A DNA stretch of 30,942 nucleotides from WTJY01 sp041568735 (GCA_041568735.1 JBFFZG010000017.1:1-30942), one strand, 5' to 3'. Counted from the first letter of the stretch, positions 1-8,258 are shown. The notes: generated by a model not told the origin, from the sequence alone. Made by a program: numbers and translations.

Positions 1-483
1 GCGCGCGACTGGCTGGTCGGCGAGGGCATCGCCGACCCGGAGAAGATTCTGCTGACCGGGGGCTCCTACGGCGGATATCTGACCCTGCAGGCGATCGGCC
101 GGCGCCCCGATCTGTGGGCCGGGGGGATGGCGGCCGTCGCCATCGCCGACTGGACCCTGATGTACGAGGACCTGGCCGAAACCCTGCGCGGCTACATGCG
201 GGCGATGTTCGGCGGAACCCCCGAAGAAAAGCCGGAAGCCATGCGCGCCGCTTCCCCTCTGACCTATGTCGACCGGGTCCGCGCCCCGATCCTGGTCATT
301 CAGGGACGAAACGACACCCGCTGCCCGTCCCGGCAGATGGAAATCTACGAAAATCGTCTAAAGACCCGGGGAGGAGAGATCGAGGTGCACTGGTTCGACG
401 CCGGCCACGGCTCCTACGAAAACGAGCAGCGGATCGCCTTCATGGAGAGGATGCTGCGCTTCGCCTACCAGGTAATCGGCTGA
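1..483 (+). CDS. S9-family prolyl oligopeptidase/acylaminoacyl peptidase, C-terminal part
   Basis: This is the 3' end of a gene that begins before the window; the frame is open from base 1 to a TGA at 481-483, giving 160 residues. It holds the end of an alpha/beta-hydrolase catalytic domain. The nucleophile elbow reads GGSYGGY with the serine in the usual GxSxGG setting. The acid is probably the Asp in GRNDTRCP, and the His lies in DAGHGS near the C-terminus, so the full Ser-Asp-His triad is visible in the expected order. S9 enzymes (oligopeptidase B, dipeptidyl and acylaminoacyl peptidases) cleave short peptides; the missing N-terminal propeller would decide the subtype. It converges on the bisphosphatase gene with only 9 bases between stops, and no terminator is evident there. 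Confidence 0.9.
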   Translation, partial: ARDWLVGEGIADPEKILLTGGSYGGYLTLQAIGRRPDLWAGGMAAVAIADWTLMYEDLAETLRGYMRAMFGGTPEEKPEAMRAASPLTYVDRVRAPILVIQGRNDTRCPSRQMEIYENRLKTRGGEIEVHWFDAGHGSYENEQRIAFMERMLRFAYQVIG

Positions 484-492
484 GGGGGGCGT

Positions 493-2451
493 TCAATGTG
501 CCGTCAGCAGCCCGGCCCGATAGGCGCCGAGGAGCTGTTGGAGGTCGACAACCCGCTGCTGGATCGCCCGGCCGCGGTCGGTGTCCCGCACCAGCTGCCG
601 CCGGGGGTAGGTGGCGATGCTCTGGGTGGCGGATTCGACATCAATTTCATCCAACACCGCCTTGTCGATCGATTCAAACGGCCGGTGTTCGGCCAGCAGC
701 AGCCCGTACGAATTGGAAATCAGGGTGTAGCCGGCGATCCCCGTCTCTTTCTGGTAGGCTTTGGCCAGCCCCCCGTCGATGACGATCAGCCGCCCCCCGG
801 CTTTTAACGGGGTCTGTCCCCGGGCGACCCGCACCGGCACGTGGCCGTTGATGATATGGCTGGTATTCGGGTCGAGGCCGAACTCCTCGAAGATCCGGTT
901 GACCACCTCCTGATTATCCCGCATGTCGTAGTAGGGGTTTTGTTTCTCCTTGTGGGCGGCCGAATCGGCCACGAAATACCGCTCGAAGGTAGCCATTTTA
1001 TCCTTGCCGAACAGGGGAGAGCGGGCGCCGCTCCAGAGATACCACATGGCATCCTGCCCGAACTGCCGGCGGGCCGGATCGTTGGAAAAATACCCCTCCC
1101 GGGACAGCCGCTCCACCCGGTCCATGAATGATTTCCCCCTGTAAACCTGGCCGTCCAGCTCCCATTCGGTGAAGGAGCCGTCGGGGTTGAGGCTGATGCA
1201 GCCGTGGTAGAGGAGGCTGCCGTTGTAGACCCGGTACATGCCCCCCTTGGCGTAGAGAAAGCGGATGTGGCGCTGCAGCTTCTCGCTCATCTGGAACGAC
1301 TGCCGCAGGCGGTCCATCACCTGCTGCTCCCGCCGGGTGAGCCGGTAGGGATCGGCCGGGTCGAGGGTGGGAAAGCGGGTGTCGGTTAGGTCATAGGGCC
1401 GGCCGTCGATTTCGACCGTCCCGGCCGCCATATCGATCTTGTCGAGCAGCAGCCGGTTGGCCATTTCGTAATGCGGCCGGCGCTGGATGATCTGCCCCTC
1501 GACTTTGAACATGATCATGGCGATCGCTTTCTGCATGCGGGCCAGCAGCCGCTGCTCGGTTTCGCCGACCGTGGCCGGTTCGATCCGATCGTCAAGGTGG
1601 TGGGGCATAAATGACTCGCAGGGGTCGTCCCCGTAGATGTCCATGGCCAGCGATGCCAGGGGGATGAGGCTGATCCCGTACCCATTTTCCAGCGTTTCGG
1701 TGTTGCCGTAGCGGAGTGAAACGCGAATGACATTGGCGATGCAGGCATCGCTGCCGGCCGCAGCCCCCATCCAGACGATATCGTGATTGCCCCACTGGAA
1801 ATCGACCGAATGATGCGCCATGAGGGTGTCCATGATCAGGTGGGCGCCCGGACCGCGGTCGAAGACATCGCCCAGGATATGCAGGTGGGAGATGGCGAAG
1901 CGCTGGATCAGGTGAGCCAGGTGGACAATGTACACGCCGGCCTGGCCGGTCTCGACGATCGTCTCGACCAGCTGCTCGTAGTAGCGGCGGCGGCTGGGGA
2001 TCTGCTCCTGCTGGCGCAGCAGCTCCTCGAGGACATCCGCTTCGGCCGGCGGCAGGGCCCGCCGGATTTCCGACTGGGTGTATTTGGCGGCCACCATGCG
2101 GCAGACCTGGATCAGCCGGTGGATCGTGATGCGATACCATTCCTGGATATCGTCAACTGTTTGCAGGAGGGCGGCCAGCTTTTGCTCCGGGTAGTAAATG
2201 AGCGTCGTCAGGGTTTGCCGCCCCTGCCGGGAGAGCTGGTCGCTGAGCAGCTCGTCGATACGCCGGCGGAGGGAGCCAGAACTGCTGCGCAGCAGGTGGT
2301 GGAAGGCTTCGTGTTCGCCGTGAATGTCGGATAGGAAATGTTCGGTTTCTTTGGGCAGGAAAAGGCTGGACTGCAGCTCGATAATTTCCGTGGAAGCGGC
2401 CTGGATGGTCGGATATTTTTCGGCCAGGAGTTTGAGGTATTCGAGATCCAT
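493..2451 (-). CDS. fbp: Class III (Firmicutes-type) fructose-1,6-bisphosphatase
   Basis: The 652-residue product matches the usual length of class III fructose-1,6-bisphosphatases, which remove the 1-phosphate of fructose-1,6-bisphosphate in gluconeogenesis. They belong to the calcineurin-like metallophosphoesterase fold. Metal-binding motifs are visible in order: SDIHGEHEAF (residues 41-50), GDVFDRGPGAH, WGNHDIVWMGA, and near the end INGHVPVR. Further family-typical stretches include LLYHGCISLNPDG and GKDKMATFERYF. The ATG is preceded by CGGAGA at normal distance. The gene is monocistronic on this strand, transcribed away from the HEAT-like gene. A TATGAT box on the minus strand at 2575-2580 could serve as its -10, but no good -35 accompanies it. 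Confidence 0.95.
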   Translation of the reverse strand: MDLEYLKLLAEKYPTIQAASTEIIELQSSLFLPKETEHFLSDIHGEHEAFHHLLRSSSGSLRRRIDELLSDQLSRQGRQTLTTLIYYPEQKLAALLQTVDDIQEWYRITIHRLIQVCRMVAAKYTQSEIRRALPPAEADVLEELLRQQEQIPSRRRYYEQLVETIVETGQAGVYIVHLAHLIQRFAISHLHILGDVFDRGPGAHLIMDTLMAHHSVDFQWGNHDIVWMGAAAGSDACIANVIRVSLRYGNTETLENGYGISLIPLASLAMDIYGDDPCESFMPHHLDDRIEPATVGETEQRLLARMQKAIAMIMFKVEGQIIQRRPHYEMANRLLLDKIDMAAGTVEIDGRPYDLTDTRFPTLDPADPYRLTRREQQVMDRLRQSFQMSEKLQRHIRFLYAKGGMYRVYNGSLLYHGCISLNPDGSFTEWELDGQVYRGKSFMDRVERLSREGYFSNDPARRQFGQDAMWYLWSGARSPLFGKDKMATFERYFVADSAAHKEKQNPYYDMRDNQEVVNRIFEEFGLDPNTSHIINGHVPVRVARGQTPLKAGGRLIVIDGGLAKAYQKETGIAGYTLISNSYGLLLAEHRPFESIDKAVLDEIDVESATQSIATYPRRQLVRDTDRGRAIQQRVVDLQQLLGAYRAGLLTAH

Positions 2452-2711
2452 CGCGTCTCCGGATGAAACCAGGTCGGTGGGACTGTTTACATGGGGTGTC
2501 GCCGCCCGGACATCTCTTGGCCGCTCGGCCTGGATCCTGAAAAAGCGTCCCGGGAAGGCGCCGGACCGGTGTCAATCATAACACGAACGGCCGGACCTGG
2601 AACAGGGTGCGGCCGGCCGGCCGGCCGGCTTTCGGCGCGATCCGATAAAAACGGGAAAAAGTCGGGAGTTTACCCCTGGCCGGCAGGAGTAGACTGGGGA
2701 TGGGCCGCCCG

Positions 2712-2744
2712 AGTTTCCCGGAAACTGCCAGTTTCCGGGAAACT
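2712..2744. promoter_or_regulatory. Perfect 16-bp inverted repeat, possible operator
   Basis: AGTTTCCCGGAAACTG is followed by one base (2728) and then its exact reverse complement. Each arm also contains its own small palindrome, GTTTCC-N-GGAAAC, so the element can be read as two tandem 13-bp operators 18 bases apart. No T-tract follows on either strand, which argues against an intrinsic terminator. It lies between divergent fbp and HEAT-like genes, a typical place for a regulator site. The regulator is unknown. Confidence 0.55.
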
Positions 2745-2823
2745 TAGCAGCCCACCTCCGGTGCATCAAACTGATTGGCGGCGGAAGTGATGGTTGTCCC
2801 TGAAAAATCATGACAGGAAGGCC

Positions 2824-2852
2824 TTTACCCGCCGGCCGCCGGCCGTTATGCT
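2824..2852 (+). promoter_or_regulatory. Candidate sigma70-type promoter for the HEAT-like gene
   Basis: TTTACC at 2824-2829 and TATGCT at 2847-2852 are separated by 17 bases. Each box matches four of six consensus positions. Initiation would fall near 2859, giving a leader of about 100 bases before the ATG at 2958. Confidence 0.35.
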
Positions 2853-2957
2853 GTGCTTACATTCGCCGCCCGTGGGCGGCCGCTGGTTTGGGCTGCCTGG
2901 CGAGCTGGGAGGGGGTGGATCTCTCCGGAGCTCTTCTCCCGGGGGAGGAAAAATCCC

Positions 2958-3527
2958 ATGAATCAACTGCTGAGCTGGCTGACAGGAGGGGATCTGCGTT
3001 CCGATGGATTATCCAACGAAACAGCCGCCTTCGTGCTGGACCATCCCCCGGTCTTTCGCGATCTGCTGGCGGGGCTGGTCGAGCCGGACAAGCTCATCCG
3101 GGCGCGGGCGGCCGACGCCCTGGAAAAGGTCGCGCGGCGGCGGCCGGATCTCCTGGTCCCCCACCTGCCGCACCTGATCAAACGGGCGGCTGCCGACGAC
3201 CAGCCCCTGGTGCGCATGCACCTGGCCATGATTTTTGGCCATCTGATCCTGGAGGAACAGGCGCTGCCGGCTCTGTTCCTGGCGCTGAGCGACCTGCTGC
3301 GGGATCCCTATCCCATGGTCCAGAGCTGGACGATCTCCTCGCTCTGTCTGATCGGCCGGCGCTATCCGGCATGGGCCGCGGAGATTCTCCCCCTCCTGCT
3401 GCCCCTGCAGAACAGCCCCAGCGCGGCTATTCGGGCGCGGGTGCGCCAGGGGCTGCCGCTCCTGACCGAGCCGGATTCTCCTTTTCCCCCCGGCTGGATT
3501 AAAAGCGCGCACCTCCAGGCCAAATGA
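2958..3527 (+). CDS. HEAT-repeat-like protein
   Basis: A 189-residue all-helical protein. The ATG at 2958 is chosen because GGGGGAGGAA lies just upstream; the frame stays open to 2853 but that extension has no ribosome site. Repeated helix-pair units of about 35-40 residues carry HEAT/PBS-like features, with conserved Asp/Pro at turns and Arg/Ala in the second helix: EPDKLIRARAADALEKVA, DDQPLVRMHLAMIFGHL, DPYPMVQSWTISSLCLIG and SPSAAIRARVRQGLPLL. Such solenoids usually mediate protein-protein contacts; no catalytic motif is visible. No signal peptide or membrane segment is seen, so it is probably cytoplasmic. It stands alone between a divergent fbp and a convergent cold-shock gene, so context gives no function. 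Confidence 0.8.
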   Translation: MNQLLSWLTGGDLRSDGLSNETAAFVLDHPPVFRDLLAGLVEPDKLIRARAADALEKVARRRPDLLVPHLPHLIKRAAADDQPLVRMHLAMIFGHLILEEQALPALFLALSDLLRDPYPMVQSWTISSLCLIGRRYPAWAAEILPLLLPLQNSPSAAIRARVRQGLPLLTEPDSPFPPGWIKSAHLQAK

Positions 3528-3541
3528 CAGACCCCCAAAAC

Positions 3542-3577
3542 AAAAAAAAACCGGCGCATGCGCCGGTTTTTTTATTT
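3542..3577. terminator. Bidirectional intrinsic terminator
   Basis: The perfect palindrome ACCGGCGCATGCGCCGGT (3550-3567) is flanked by nine A on the left and seven T on the right. It can therefore form a GC-rich hairpin followed by a U-tract in both directions. It sits between the convergent stops of the HEAT-like gene (3527) and the cold-shock gene (3593). Confidence 0.92.
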
Positions 3578-3592
3578 ATTGCCGTCAGGACT

Positions 3593-3805
3593 TTAGATCT
3601 TGCGCACGTTGGCGGCGGCGGGACCCTTCGGCCCCTGCTCGATCGTGAACTCAACCTGGTCGCCTTCAGCCAGGGTGCGGAACCCTTCAGAAACGATGGC
3701 GGAATGATGCACGAAGACATCTTTACCACTTTCCTGAGCCAGGAAGCCGTACCCTTTCTCGTCGCTAAACCATTTGACGGTGCCGATAATGCGTTGATCG
3801 CTCAT
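3593..3805 (-). CDS. csp: Cold-shock domain protein (CspA family)
   Basis: A 70-residue single-domain cold-shock protein of standard length. It begins MSDQRIIGTVKWF and contains both RNA-binding motifs, RNP1 KGYGFL (residues 17-22) and RNP2 VFVHH (30-34). These five-stranded barrels bind single-stranded RNA or DNA and act as RNA chaperones. The start at 3805 is preferred over one at 3859 because AAGGAG lies at ideal distance and family members begin there. Upstream is a strong promoter about 170 bases away and a hairpin-plus-U-tract inside the leader, so expression may be controlled after initiation. It ends at a bidirectional terminator. Confidence 0.97.
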   Translation of the reverse strand: MSDQRIIGTVKWFSDEKGYGFLAQESGKDVFVHHSAIVSEGFRTLAEGDQVEFTIEQGPKGPAAANVRKI

Positions 3806-3886
3806 TGTTGAAAACTCCTTTGTTTTCTCTGAATTGATACAATGCTTCTGAGATCCCAATGCGTTCCGGTTTCCAACAAGTCTTGC

Positions 3887-3926
3887 AAAAAAAAACGCCG
3901 CAGACTGTATCGTCTGAACGGCGTTT
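3887..3926 (-). terminator. Terminator-like hairpin in the csp leader (possible attenuator)
   Basis: Read on the minus strand, AAACGCCG ... CGGCGTTT form the base of a stem with an inner AGAC/GTCT extension around a short loop (3893-3926), followed directly by nine T (3887-3895 as A on the plus strand). It lies between the candidate csp promoter (3983-4011) and the csp start. It could instead simply end the upstream response-regulator transcript, whose stop is at 4070. Confidence 0.75.
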
Positions 3927-3982
3927 CAAAAAAGCTTGGTCAGAACCTGCAACAGCTTGAATCTTACGTTAAAGCAAAGTGA

Positions 3983-4011
3983 ATATTACTCGATTTCCAG
4001 AGGGTTGTCAA
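3983..4011 (-). promoter_or_regulatory. Near-consensus sigma70-type promoter for csp
   Basis: On the minus strand, a perfect TTGACA (4006-4011) is followed after 17 bases by TAATAT (3983-3988), five of six matches to the -10 consensus. Initiation near 3976 would give a leader of about 170 bases before the csp ATG. Confidence 0.75.
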
Positions 4012-4069
4012 TTGCGATTGGGCCCCTTTAAGCGTCGGTTCATCGTTTTCTCCCCCAGGCCGGTCGCTT

Positions 4070-4720
4070 TCAGCTGCCTTCGCCACCAAAACCGGCCTCG
4101 CGCGCCTTGACGATGGCGGCTGCCCGGTCGGCCACCTGCAGCTTATTCAGGATATTCGAGACGTGGTTGCGCACCGTCTTGGGACTGATAATCAGCCGGC
4201 GGGCGATCTCCGGGTTGTTCAGCCCCTGGGCGATCAGGTCGAGGATTTCAACCTCCCGGTCGGTCAGCTCGGGAAAAGCGGCCGAACCCGGCCGGATCTG
4301 GCTGAAAAAGGCGCTCAACTTCTGGGCGATGTCGGCCCCAAAATAGGCGCCTCCGCCGGCCACCGCCTGGATGACCTGCACCATCTCGTCCTGGTCGGCT
4401 CCTTTGAGCACGTAGCCGCGCGCCCCGGCCCGCAGGGCGGCGAATACCGAATCACCATCCTCGAACATGGTCAGCATGATGATGCCGCAGTCGGGATTGA
4501 TCCGCACGATCTCCCGGGTCGCCTCGATGCCGTTGACATCCGGCATCTGGATATCCATCAGGATGACGTCCGGTTGGAGAGCGACCGCCTGGTCGATCGC
4601 CTCCCGGCCGCTGGCCGCCTCGCCGACCAGCGCCAGCCCTTCTATCATGGCGAAGAGGGCGCGCAGGCCGCTGCGAAAGAGGGTGTGGTCGTCGGCGATC
4701 AGCAGGCGAATCGGGTTCAT
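4070..4720 (-). CDS. NarL/FixJ-family response regulator
   Basis: The 216-residue product is a two-domain response regulator. The receiver domain shows acidic residues D10-D11, the phosphoacceptor D56 in ILMDIQMP, T84 in IIMLT and K106 in GYVLK. A LuxR-type helix-turn-helix follows: TDREVEILDLIAQGLNNPEIARRLIISPKTVRNHV, here quoted as positions about 153-187. Phosphorylation would promote dimerisation and DNA binding. Its ATG overlaps the end of the upstream histidine kinase gene by four bases, so the two are translationally coupled and almost certainly cognate partners. The signal and targets are unknown. Confidence 0.96.
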   Translation of the reverse strand: MNPIRLLIADDHTLFRSGLRALFAMIEGLALVGEAASGREAIDQAVALQPDVILMDIQMPDVNGIEATREIVRINPDCGIIMLTMFEDGDSVFAALRAGARGYVLKGADQDEMVQVIQAVAGGGAYFGADIAQKLSAFFSQIRPGSAAFPELTDREVEILDLIAQGLNNPEIARRLIISPKTVRNHVSNILNKLQVADRAAAIVKAREAGFGGEGS

Positions 4721-6873
4721 GTCGGTTTTTCCTCCAGGACGGGCCGGCCGTTGTTCGGCAGGGGCAGCCGCGCCCGCACCCGCGTGCCGCCGGCCGCGCC
4801 CCCTTCGATTGAAAAGCTCCCGCCCAGCTCAGACGCCCGCTCGCGCATCGAGGCCAGACCGATCCCCGTCCCCTGGCTGCCCGCCCCCAGGCCATGCCCG
4901 TCGTCTTCGATCTCGATCAGCAGCGCTTCTTCGACGGCCGACAGCCGCACCGTGCAATGGCGGGCGTGGGCATGGCGCAGCACGTTGGTCATCGCCTCGA
5001 CGGCGATGCGGTAGGCGGCCACCTCGACGGCAGCCGGCAGCCGGGGGAGCGGCCCGGCCGTTTCGACGATGGTCTGCAGGGCTCTGCTGCTGCCGGCGTG
5101 CTGCTCCAGGGCGGCTACCAGGCCGAACTGATCGAGGGCGGGCGGCCGCAGCTCGTAGACGAGGCGCCGGATATCCTGCAGGGCCTGCTGGATCTGCCCT
5201 TTCAGCTCGTGGAGCTGGTTTTCGGCGGCCGGCAGATCCCCCCGCAGCAGGTTGCGGGCCGTGTCGACCTGGAGAGTCATGGTGGCCAGCCGGGGGCCAA
5301 GCCCGTCGTGCAGATCCCGCCGCAGCCGGCGCCGCTCTTCCTCCCGGGTCAGCACGAGCTTCTCGCGGGACTGCTGCAGGTCGACGGCCAGCCTGGCGGC
5401 GTAGACGGTCGACCCGATGTGGCGGGCCAGGGCGGCCAGCAGCCGCCGTTCGCCGGCAGTGAAGGATTCATCCTCCCCGCGCTGGCCGACGACCAATTGG
5501 CCGACCTGCCGCTCCAGGTGGGTCAGGGGCAGCGTGAGGACCGCGGCCGATTCCGGACCGTAGAGAGCGGCCGGCCGCAGCCGGTCGTCTCCCTGCCGGA
5601 TCCAGATGCCGGCGTGCGGGAGCTTGAGGGTCACGGCGATCGTTCGGGCGAGGCGGGGAAGAAGCTCGGTCGGCGAGGCGGCCGCCTCCATTTCGTCCCC
5701 CAGCCGGGCCAGGATGTCGATCGGATCGCCGCGGTTGCCGTACATCAGCCGGTCGACCGCCCGCTGCAGCCGAAAATGCAGCGGTTGAGCGGCGACGGCC
5801 ACGACCCCGGTCGCCAGCACCGCCAGGCCGGCGCTGACCTGGGTCTGGAAAAGCGCGGCCAGCCCGCCGAGCGTCAGCCCGTAGACGGCCAGCAGCAGGG
5901 CCGTCAGACCGCCGTACACCAGCGCTCGATTGAGCACGATGTCGATCTCCCACAGCCGGTAGCGGAGGATGGCGATGCCGATCGCCAGAGGGAGCAGCGT
6001 CTGGCTCAGGAGGCCCAGATGGAGATTGACCAGAGCGTTTACGGGCATTCCATCGACCGGGAGCAAAAATCCCAGCAGGATCGGGAGCAGGAGGCCGCTG
6101 AGGCCGAAAAGCACCCAGCGCATCTGCTGTTTTTGCGTGGTCGAGCCGGCGCGCCGGTACTGCCAGAACTGGCCGACCAGCCCGGCCAGAACCCCGGAGA
6201 GCAGGATCAGACCCCAGGACAGCCAGGCCATTTCCGATTCAACGATCCAGCGGCGCCAGCCGGTTTCGCGGAACCAGAAGGTACCGTATTCACCGGCGTA
6301 AAAAAACAAAAAAGTGGCGGCGATCGGCAGGGGGAGGAAGATCAAGAGCCAGCGAGGGGTGACCCGGCCGGAGGGGAAGAAAAAGAAGAGCAGCAGGAAA
6401 CAGGAGATGGCCAGCGGCGGGAACCAGAAGTCGATTTCCGGGAAGACGGTTAGAAGCGCCCCCGGGTAAGCCATCCGGTCGACATCGCTGCGCAAAATAA
6501 AGATAAAAGCCAGCACCGGCAGGACGGCCGAGACGAAGAGGGCCAGCCAGTCATCCGAGCGGCGCCAGGCGATGATCAGGGCGACGGCGAAAAAGATGCC
6601 GATGGCGACCCCGCGCAGGATGACCAGGTAGCGGACAAAATTCAAGAAAGCCGCGGTATCCCTGCCAAACAGAGGCCGGATCTCCTGAACGGTCCACTCC
6701 AGGCGGGTATGGATGAGCAGATCGGGCAAATTGGCGGCGAACAGGGCCGCGATGAAAAAGAAGGCAAGTGCCCACAGCACGCGGGCCAGCCACAGCAGGG
6801 GACCCTCGAGCCGGCTGCCGGCCGGCGGCGAGCCGGCGCTCTGGTTGGCGTCGGCGAGTTGTTCGACGACCAT
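4717..6873 (-). CDS. Membrane sensor histidine kinase, NarL/LiaS type
   Basis: A 718-residue kinase. The first 370 residues or so hold about nine predicted membrane helices, followed by the RYRLWEIDIVLNRALVYG and VDRLMYGNRGDP stretches common in Chloroflexota and Actinobacteria kinases. A degenerate GAF-like region (about 380-500) precedes a HisKA_3 dimerisation domain, with the phosphoacceptor His522 in RRDLHDGLGPRLA. The HATPase domain shows the N-box EAMTNVLRHAHA (about 626-637), DDGHGLG (about 657-663) and GTGIGLASMRERA (about 668-680). It is paired with the overlapping downstream response regulator. AAGGAG lies upstream of the ATG. The large membrane part with few extracellular loops suggests sensing in or at the membrane rather than of a large periplasmic ligand; this is inference. 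Confidence 0.95.
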   Translation of the reverse strand: MVVEQLADANQSAGSPPAGSRLEGPLLWLARVLWALAFFFIAALFAANLPDLLIHTRLEWTVQEIRPLFGRDTAAFLNFVRYLVILRGVAIGIFFAVALIIAWRRSDDWLALFVSAVLPVLAFIFILRSDVDRMAYPGALLTVFPEIDFWFPPLAISCFLLLFFFFPSGRVTPRWLLIFLPLPIAATFLFFYAGEYGTFWFRETGWRRWIVESEMAWLSWGLILLSGVLAGLVGQFWQYRRAGSTTQKQQMRWVLFGLSGLLLPILLGFLLPVDGMPVNALVNLHLGLLSQTLLPLAIGIAILRYRLWEIDIVLNRALVYGGLTALLLAVYGLTLGGLAALFQTQVSAGLAVLATGVVAVAAQPLHFRLQRAVDRLMYGNRGDPIDILARLGDEMEAAASPTELLPRLARTIAVTLKLPHAGIWIRQGDDRLRPAALYGPESAAVLTLPLTHLERQVGQLVVGQRGEDESFTAGERRLLAALARHIGSTVYAARLAVDLQQSREKLVLTREEERRRLRRDLHDGLGPRLATMTLQVDTARNLLRGDLPAAENQLHELKGQIQQALQDIRRLVYELRPPALDQFGLVAALEQHAGSSRALQTIVETAGPLPRLPAAVEVAAYRIAVEAMTNVLRHAHARHCTVRLSAVEEALLIEIEDDGHGLGAGSQGTGIGLASMRERASELGGSFSIEGGAAGGTRVRARLPLPNNGRPVLEEKPT

Positions 6874-7201
6874 GGGAAACTCCTTACTGCCGCCCCGTTT
6901 TGCCGGGCCGCACCGGGAAAAGGGAGCGGTCCGGATCCGCGGCCGGGGCGCGGGCGATATATTAGCGGAGTCACTGTAGCATAGAATGGCCGGCTGCCCG
7001 CCGTCATGGGGCGGGCGTCCCGGCGTGCCGGGAAAACAGCGCTTCGAGTCCCGGCAGGCCGGTTGTCGATCGCGGCGAAACGTGAAAGAATGCCCCTCGT
7101 GCTGCTACTTATTTTAAACCGATTGTCAATGGTGCGGACGCCGCCAGGGCGGCCGGAGCGAGCGGGCGGGCCGCGCCGAACGGGCGGTTCCAGGAGGCGA
7201 A
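6874..7201. other. Intergenic region between divergent kinase and dehydrogenase genes
   Basis: This 328-base spacer holds two adjacent short inverted repeats: GCCCGCC/GGCGGGC (6996-7016) with a seven-base loop and TCCCGGC/GCCGGGA (7018-7033) with a two-base loop. An AT-rich patch lies at 6957-6966. No clear two-box promoter was found on either strand and no coding frame looks real. Confidence 0.45.
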
Positions 7202-7975
7202 ATGATCGAAAATTGGTTCGGGCTGGCGGGCAAAGTCGCCCTGGTCACCGGGGGGAATGGGGGGCTCGGCCGGGCGATGGCCCTGGGGCTGCAGGCGGCC
7301 GGGGCGCGGGTCTTTGTGACCGGCCGCAATCGGCGCAAAAATGAGGCGATGGCGGCCGAGCTGGAGGATCCGGCCGGGGTGCTCCCCCTCGACGTGCGCG
7401 ATGAAGCGGCCGTGGAGCGGGCGATCGATGGCATCATCCGCCGCTGCGGCCGGCTCGACATTCTGGTCAACAACGCCGGGGGCGCCCATGGGTCGGGGAT
7501 TCTCGAGCTTTCCCGGGAAGACTGGGCGGCCGACATCGACACCCATCTCACCGGCGCCTTTCTCTGTGCAAAACACGCGGCCCGGGCGATGGTGGCCGGC
7601 GGCCGCGGCGGGAAAATCATCAATATCGGGTCGATGTATTCGGTTTTCGGCACCGCTTCGGGGGTCGGCTATGCCGCGGCCAAGGCCGGGCTGCTGGGGC
7701 TGACCCGCGGGCTGGCGGTGGAGCTGGCTCCCCACCAGATCCAGGTCAACGCCATCCTGCCGGGCTGGCACTGGTCCGAATTAACCGAAGGACTGCGGGG
7801 GTCGGCCCGGGCCGAGGAAATTCGGCGCAAAACGCCGGCCGGCCGCTGGGGCACCGGCGAGGACCTGGTGGGGGCGGCCGTCTTCCTGGCCTCGGCCGCC
7901 TCGGATTTCATCACCGGTGCGGCGCTGGCGGTCGACGGCGGCTACGCGGTCATGGAAAAGCTGGCGGCAGCCTGA
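7202..7975 (+). CDS. Short-chain dehydrogenase/reductase, gluconate 5-dehydrogenase-like
   Basis: A 257-residue classical SDR. The Rossmann motif TGGNGGLG is at 16-23, NNAGG near 90-94, and the catalytic Ser144-Tyr157-Lys161 are in place (NIGSMYS ... GYAAAK). The C-terminal FITGAALAVDGGYAV is characteristic. The overall pattern, with NWFGLAGKVALVTGG at the start, resembles gluconate 5-dehydrogenase and 2-deoxy-D-gluconate 3-dehydrogenase subfamilies, which oxidise sugar acids with NAD(P). The substrate cannot be assigned from sequence alone. CAGGAGG lies seven bases before the ATG. The gene stands alone, divergent from the kinase pair and about 280 bases before pstS. Confidence 0.93.
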   Translation: MIENWFGLAGKVALVTGGNGGLGRAMALGLQAAGARVFVTGRNRRKNEAMAAELEDPAGVLPLDVRDEAAVERAIDGIIRRCGRLDILVNNAGGAHGSGILELSREDWAADIDTHLTGAFLCAKHAARAMVAGGRGGKIINIGSMYSVFGTASGVGYAAAKAGLLGLTRGLAVELAPHQIQVNAILPGWHWSELTEGLRGSARAEEIRRKTPAGRWGTGEDLVGAAVFLASAASDFITGAALAVDGGYAVMEKLAAA

Positions 7976-8050
7976 AGCGGCCGATCTGATGGATTATTGA
8001 TTAAAATTTTATTTTCTTCTGACGGCGCCCGGTTGGAAGCGGTTCTAAAC

Positions 8051-8078
8051 TTGCCATTGTGCCAGGATCGCCTAGAAT
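8051..8078 (+). promoter_or_regulatory. Candidate upstream promoter P1 of the pst operon
   Basis: TTGCCA (8051-8056) and TAGAAT (8073-8078) are separated by 16 bases, each matching five of six consensus positions. Initiation would be near 8085. No clear Pho-box direct repeat was recognised around it. Confidence 0.5.
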
Positions 8079-8188
8079 TTATCCGGGGTTCGCTTCCCAC
8101 TTTAATTTGGCCTGGCAGTTTCTTTACGGAAAATCGTGATCAAACATAGCGTTCAACGTCTGCGGCTTGCCTTCTCTTTCTCAGGTTT

Positions 8189-8218
8189 TTGCAACACATT
8201 TCTCCCCATTTTTATAAA
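8189..8218 (+). promoter_or_regulatory. Candidate proximal promoter P2 of the pst operon
   Basis: TTGCAA (8189-8194) and TATAAA (8213-8218) are separated by 18 bases. Initiation near 8225 would lie downstream of the GTG at 8136 but upstream of the GTG at 8259, so if it is active, translation must start at the later codon. Confidence 0.45.
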
Positions 8219-8258
8219 CAGGATAAGCGATCAGGCGGCCGGATCCGGTCACTTTCGA

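Larger units (their letters stand above)
2452..2957. other. Intergenic region between fbp and the HEAT-like gene
   Basis: About 500 bases between divergent genes with no credible coding frame. It contains a GGCCGGCC-rich run near 2610-2632, a long nested inverted repeat at 2712-2744, and a candidate plus-strand promoter at 2824-2852. Open frames crossing it have no plausible ribosome binding site or family resemblance. Confidence 0.6.

Noticed and set aside
2606..2632. GGCCGGCC run as a repeat or CRISPR-like element
   Set aside because: CCGG/GGCC words are frequent across the entire window, including inside genes; there is no repeat-spacer pattern.
8136..8258. N-terminal extension of PstS from the GTG at 8136
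   Set aside because: It would place 41 extra residues before a perfect lipoprotein signal peptide, and the proximal promoter lies inside it.
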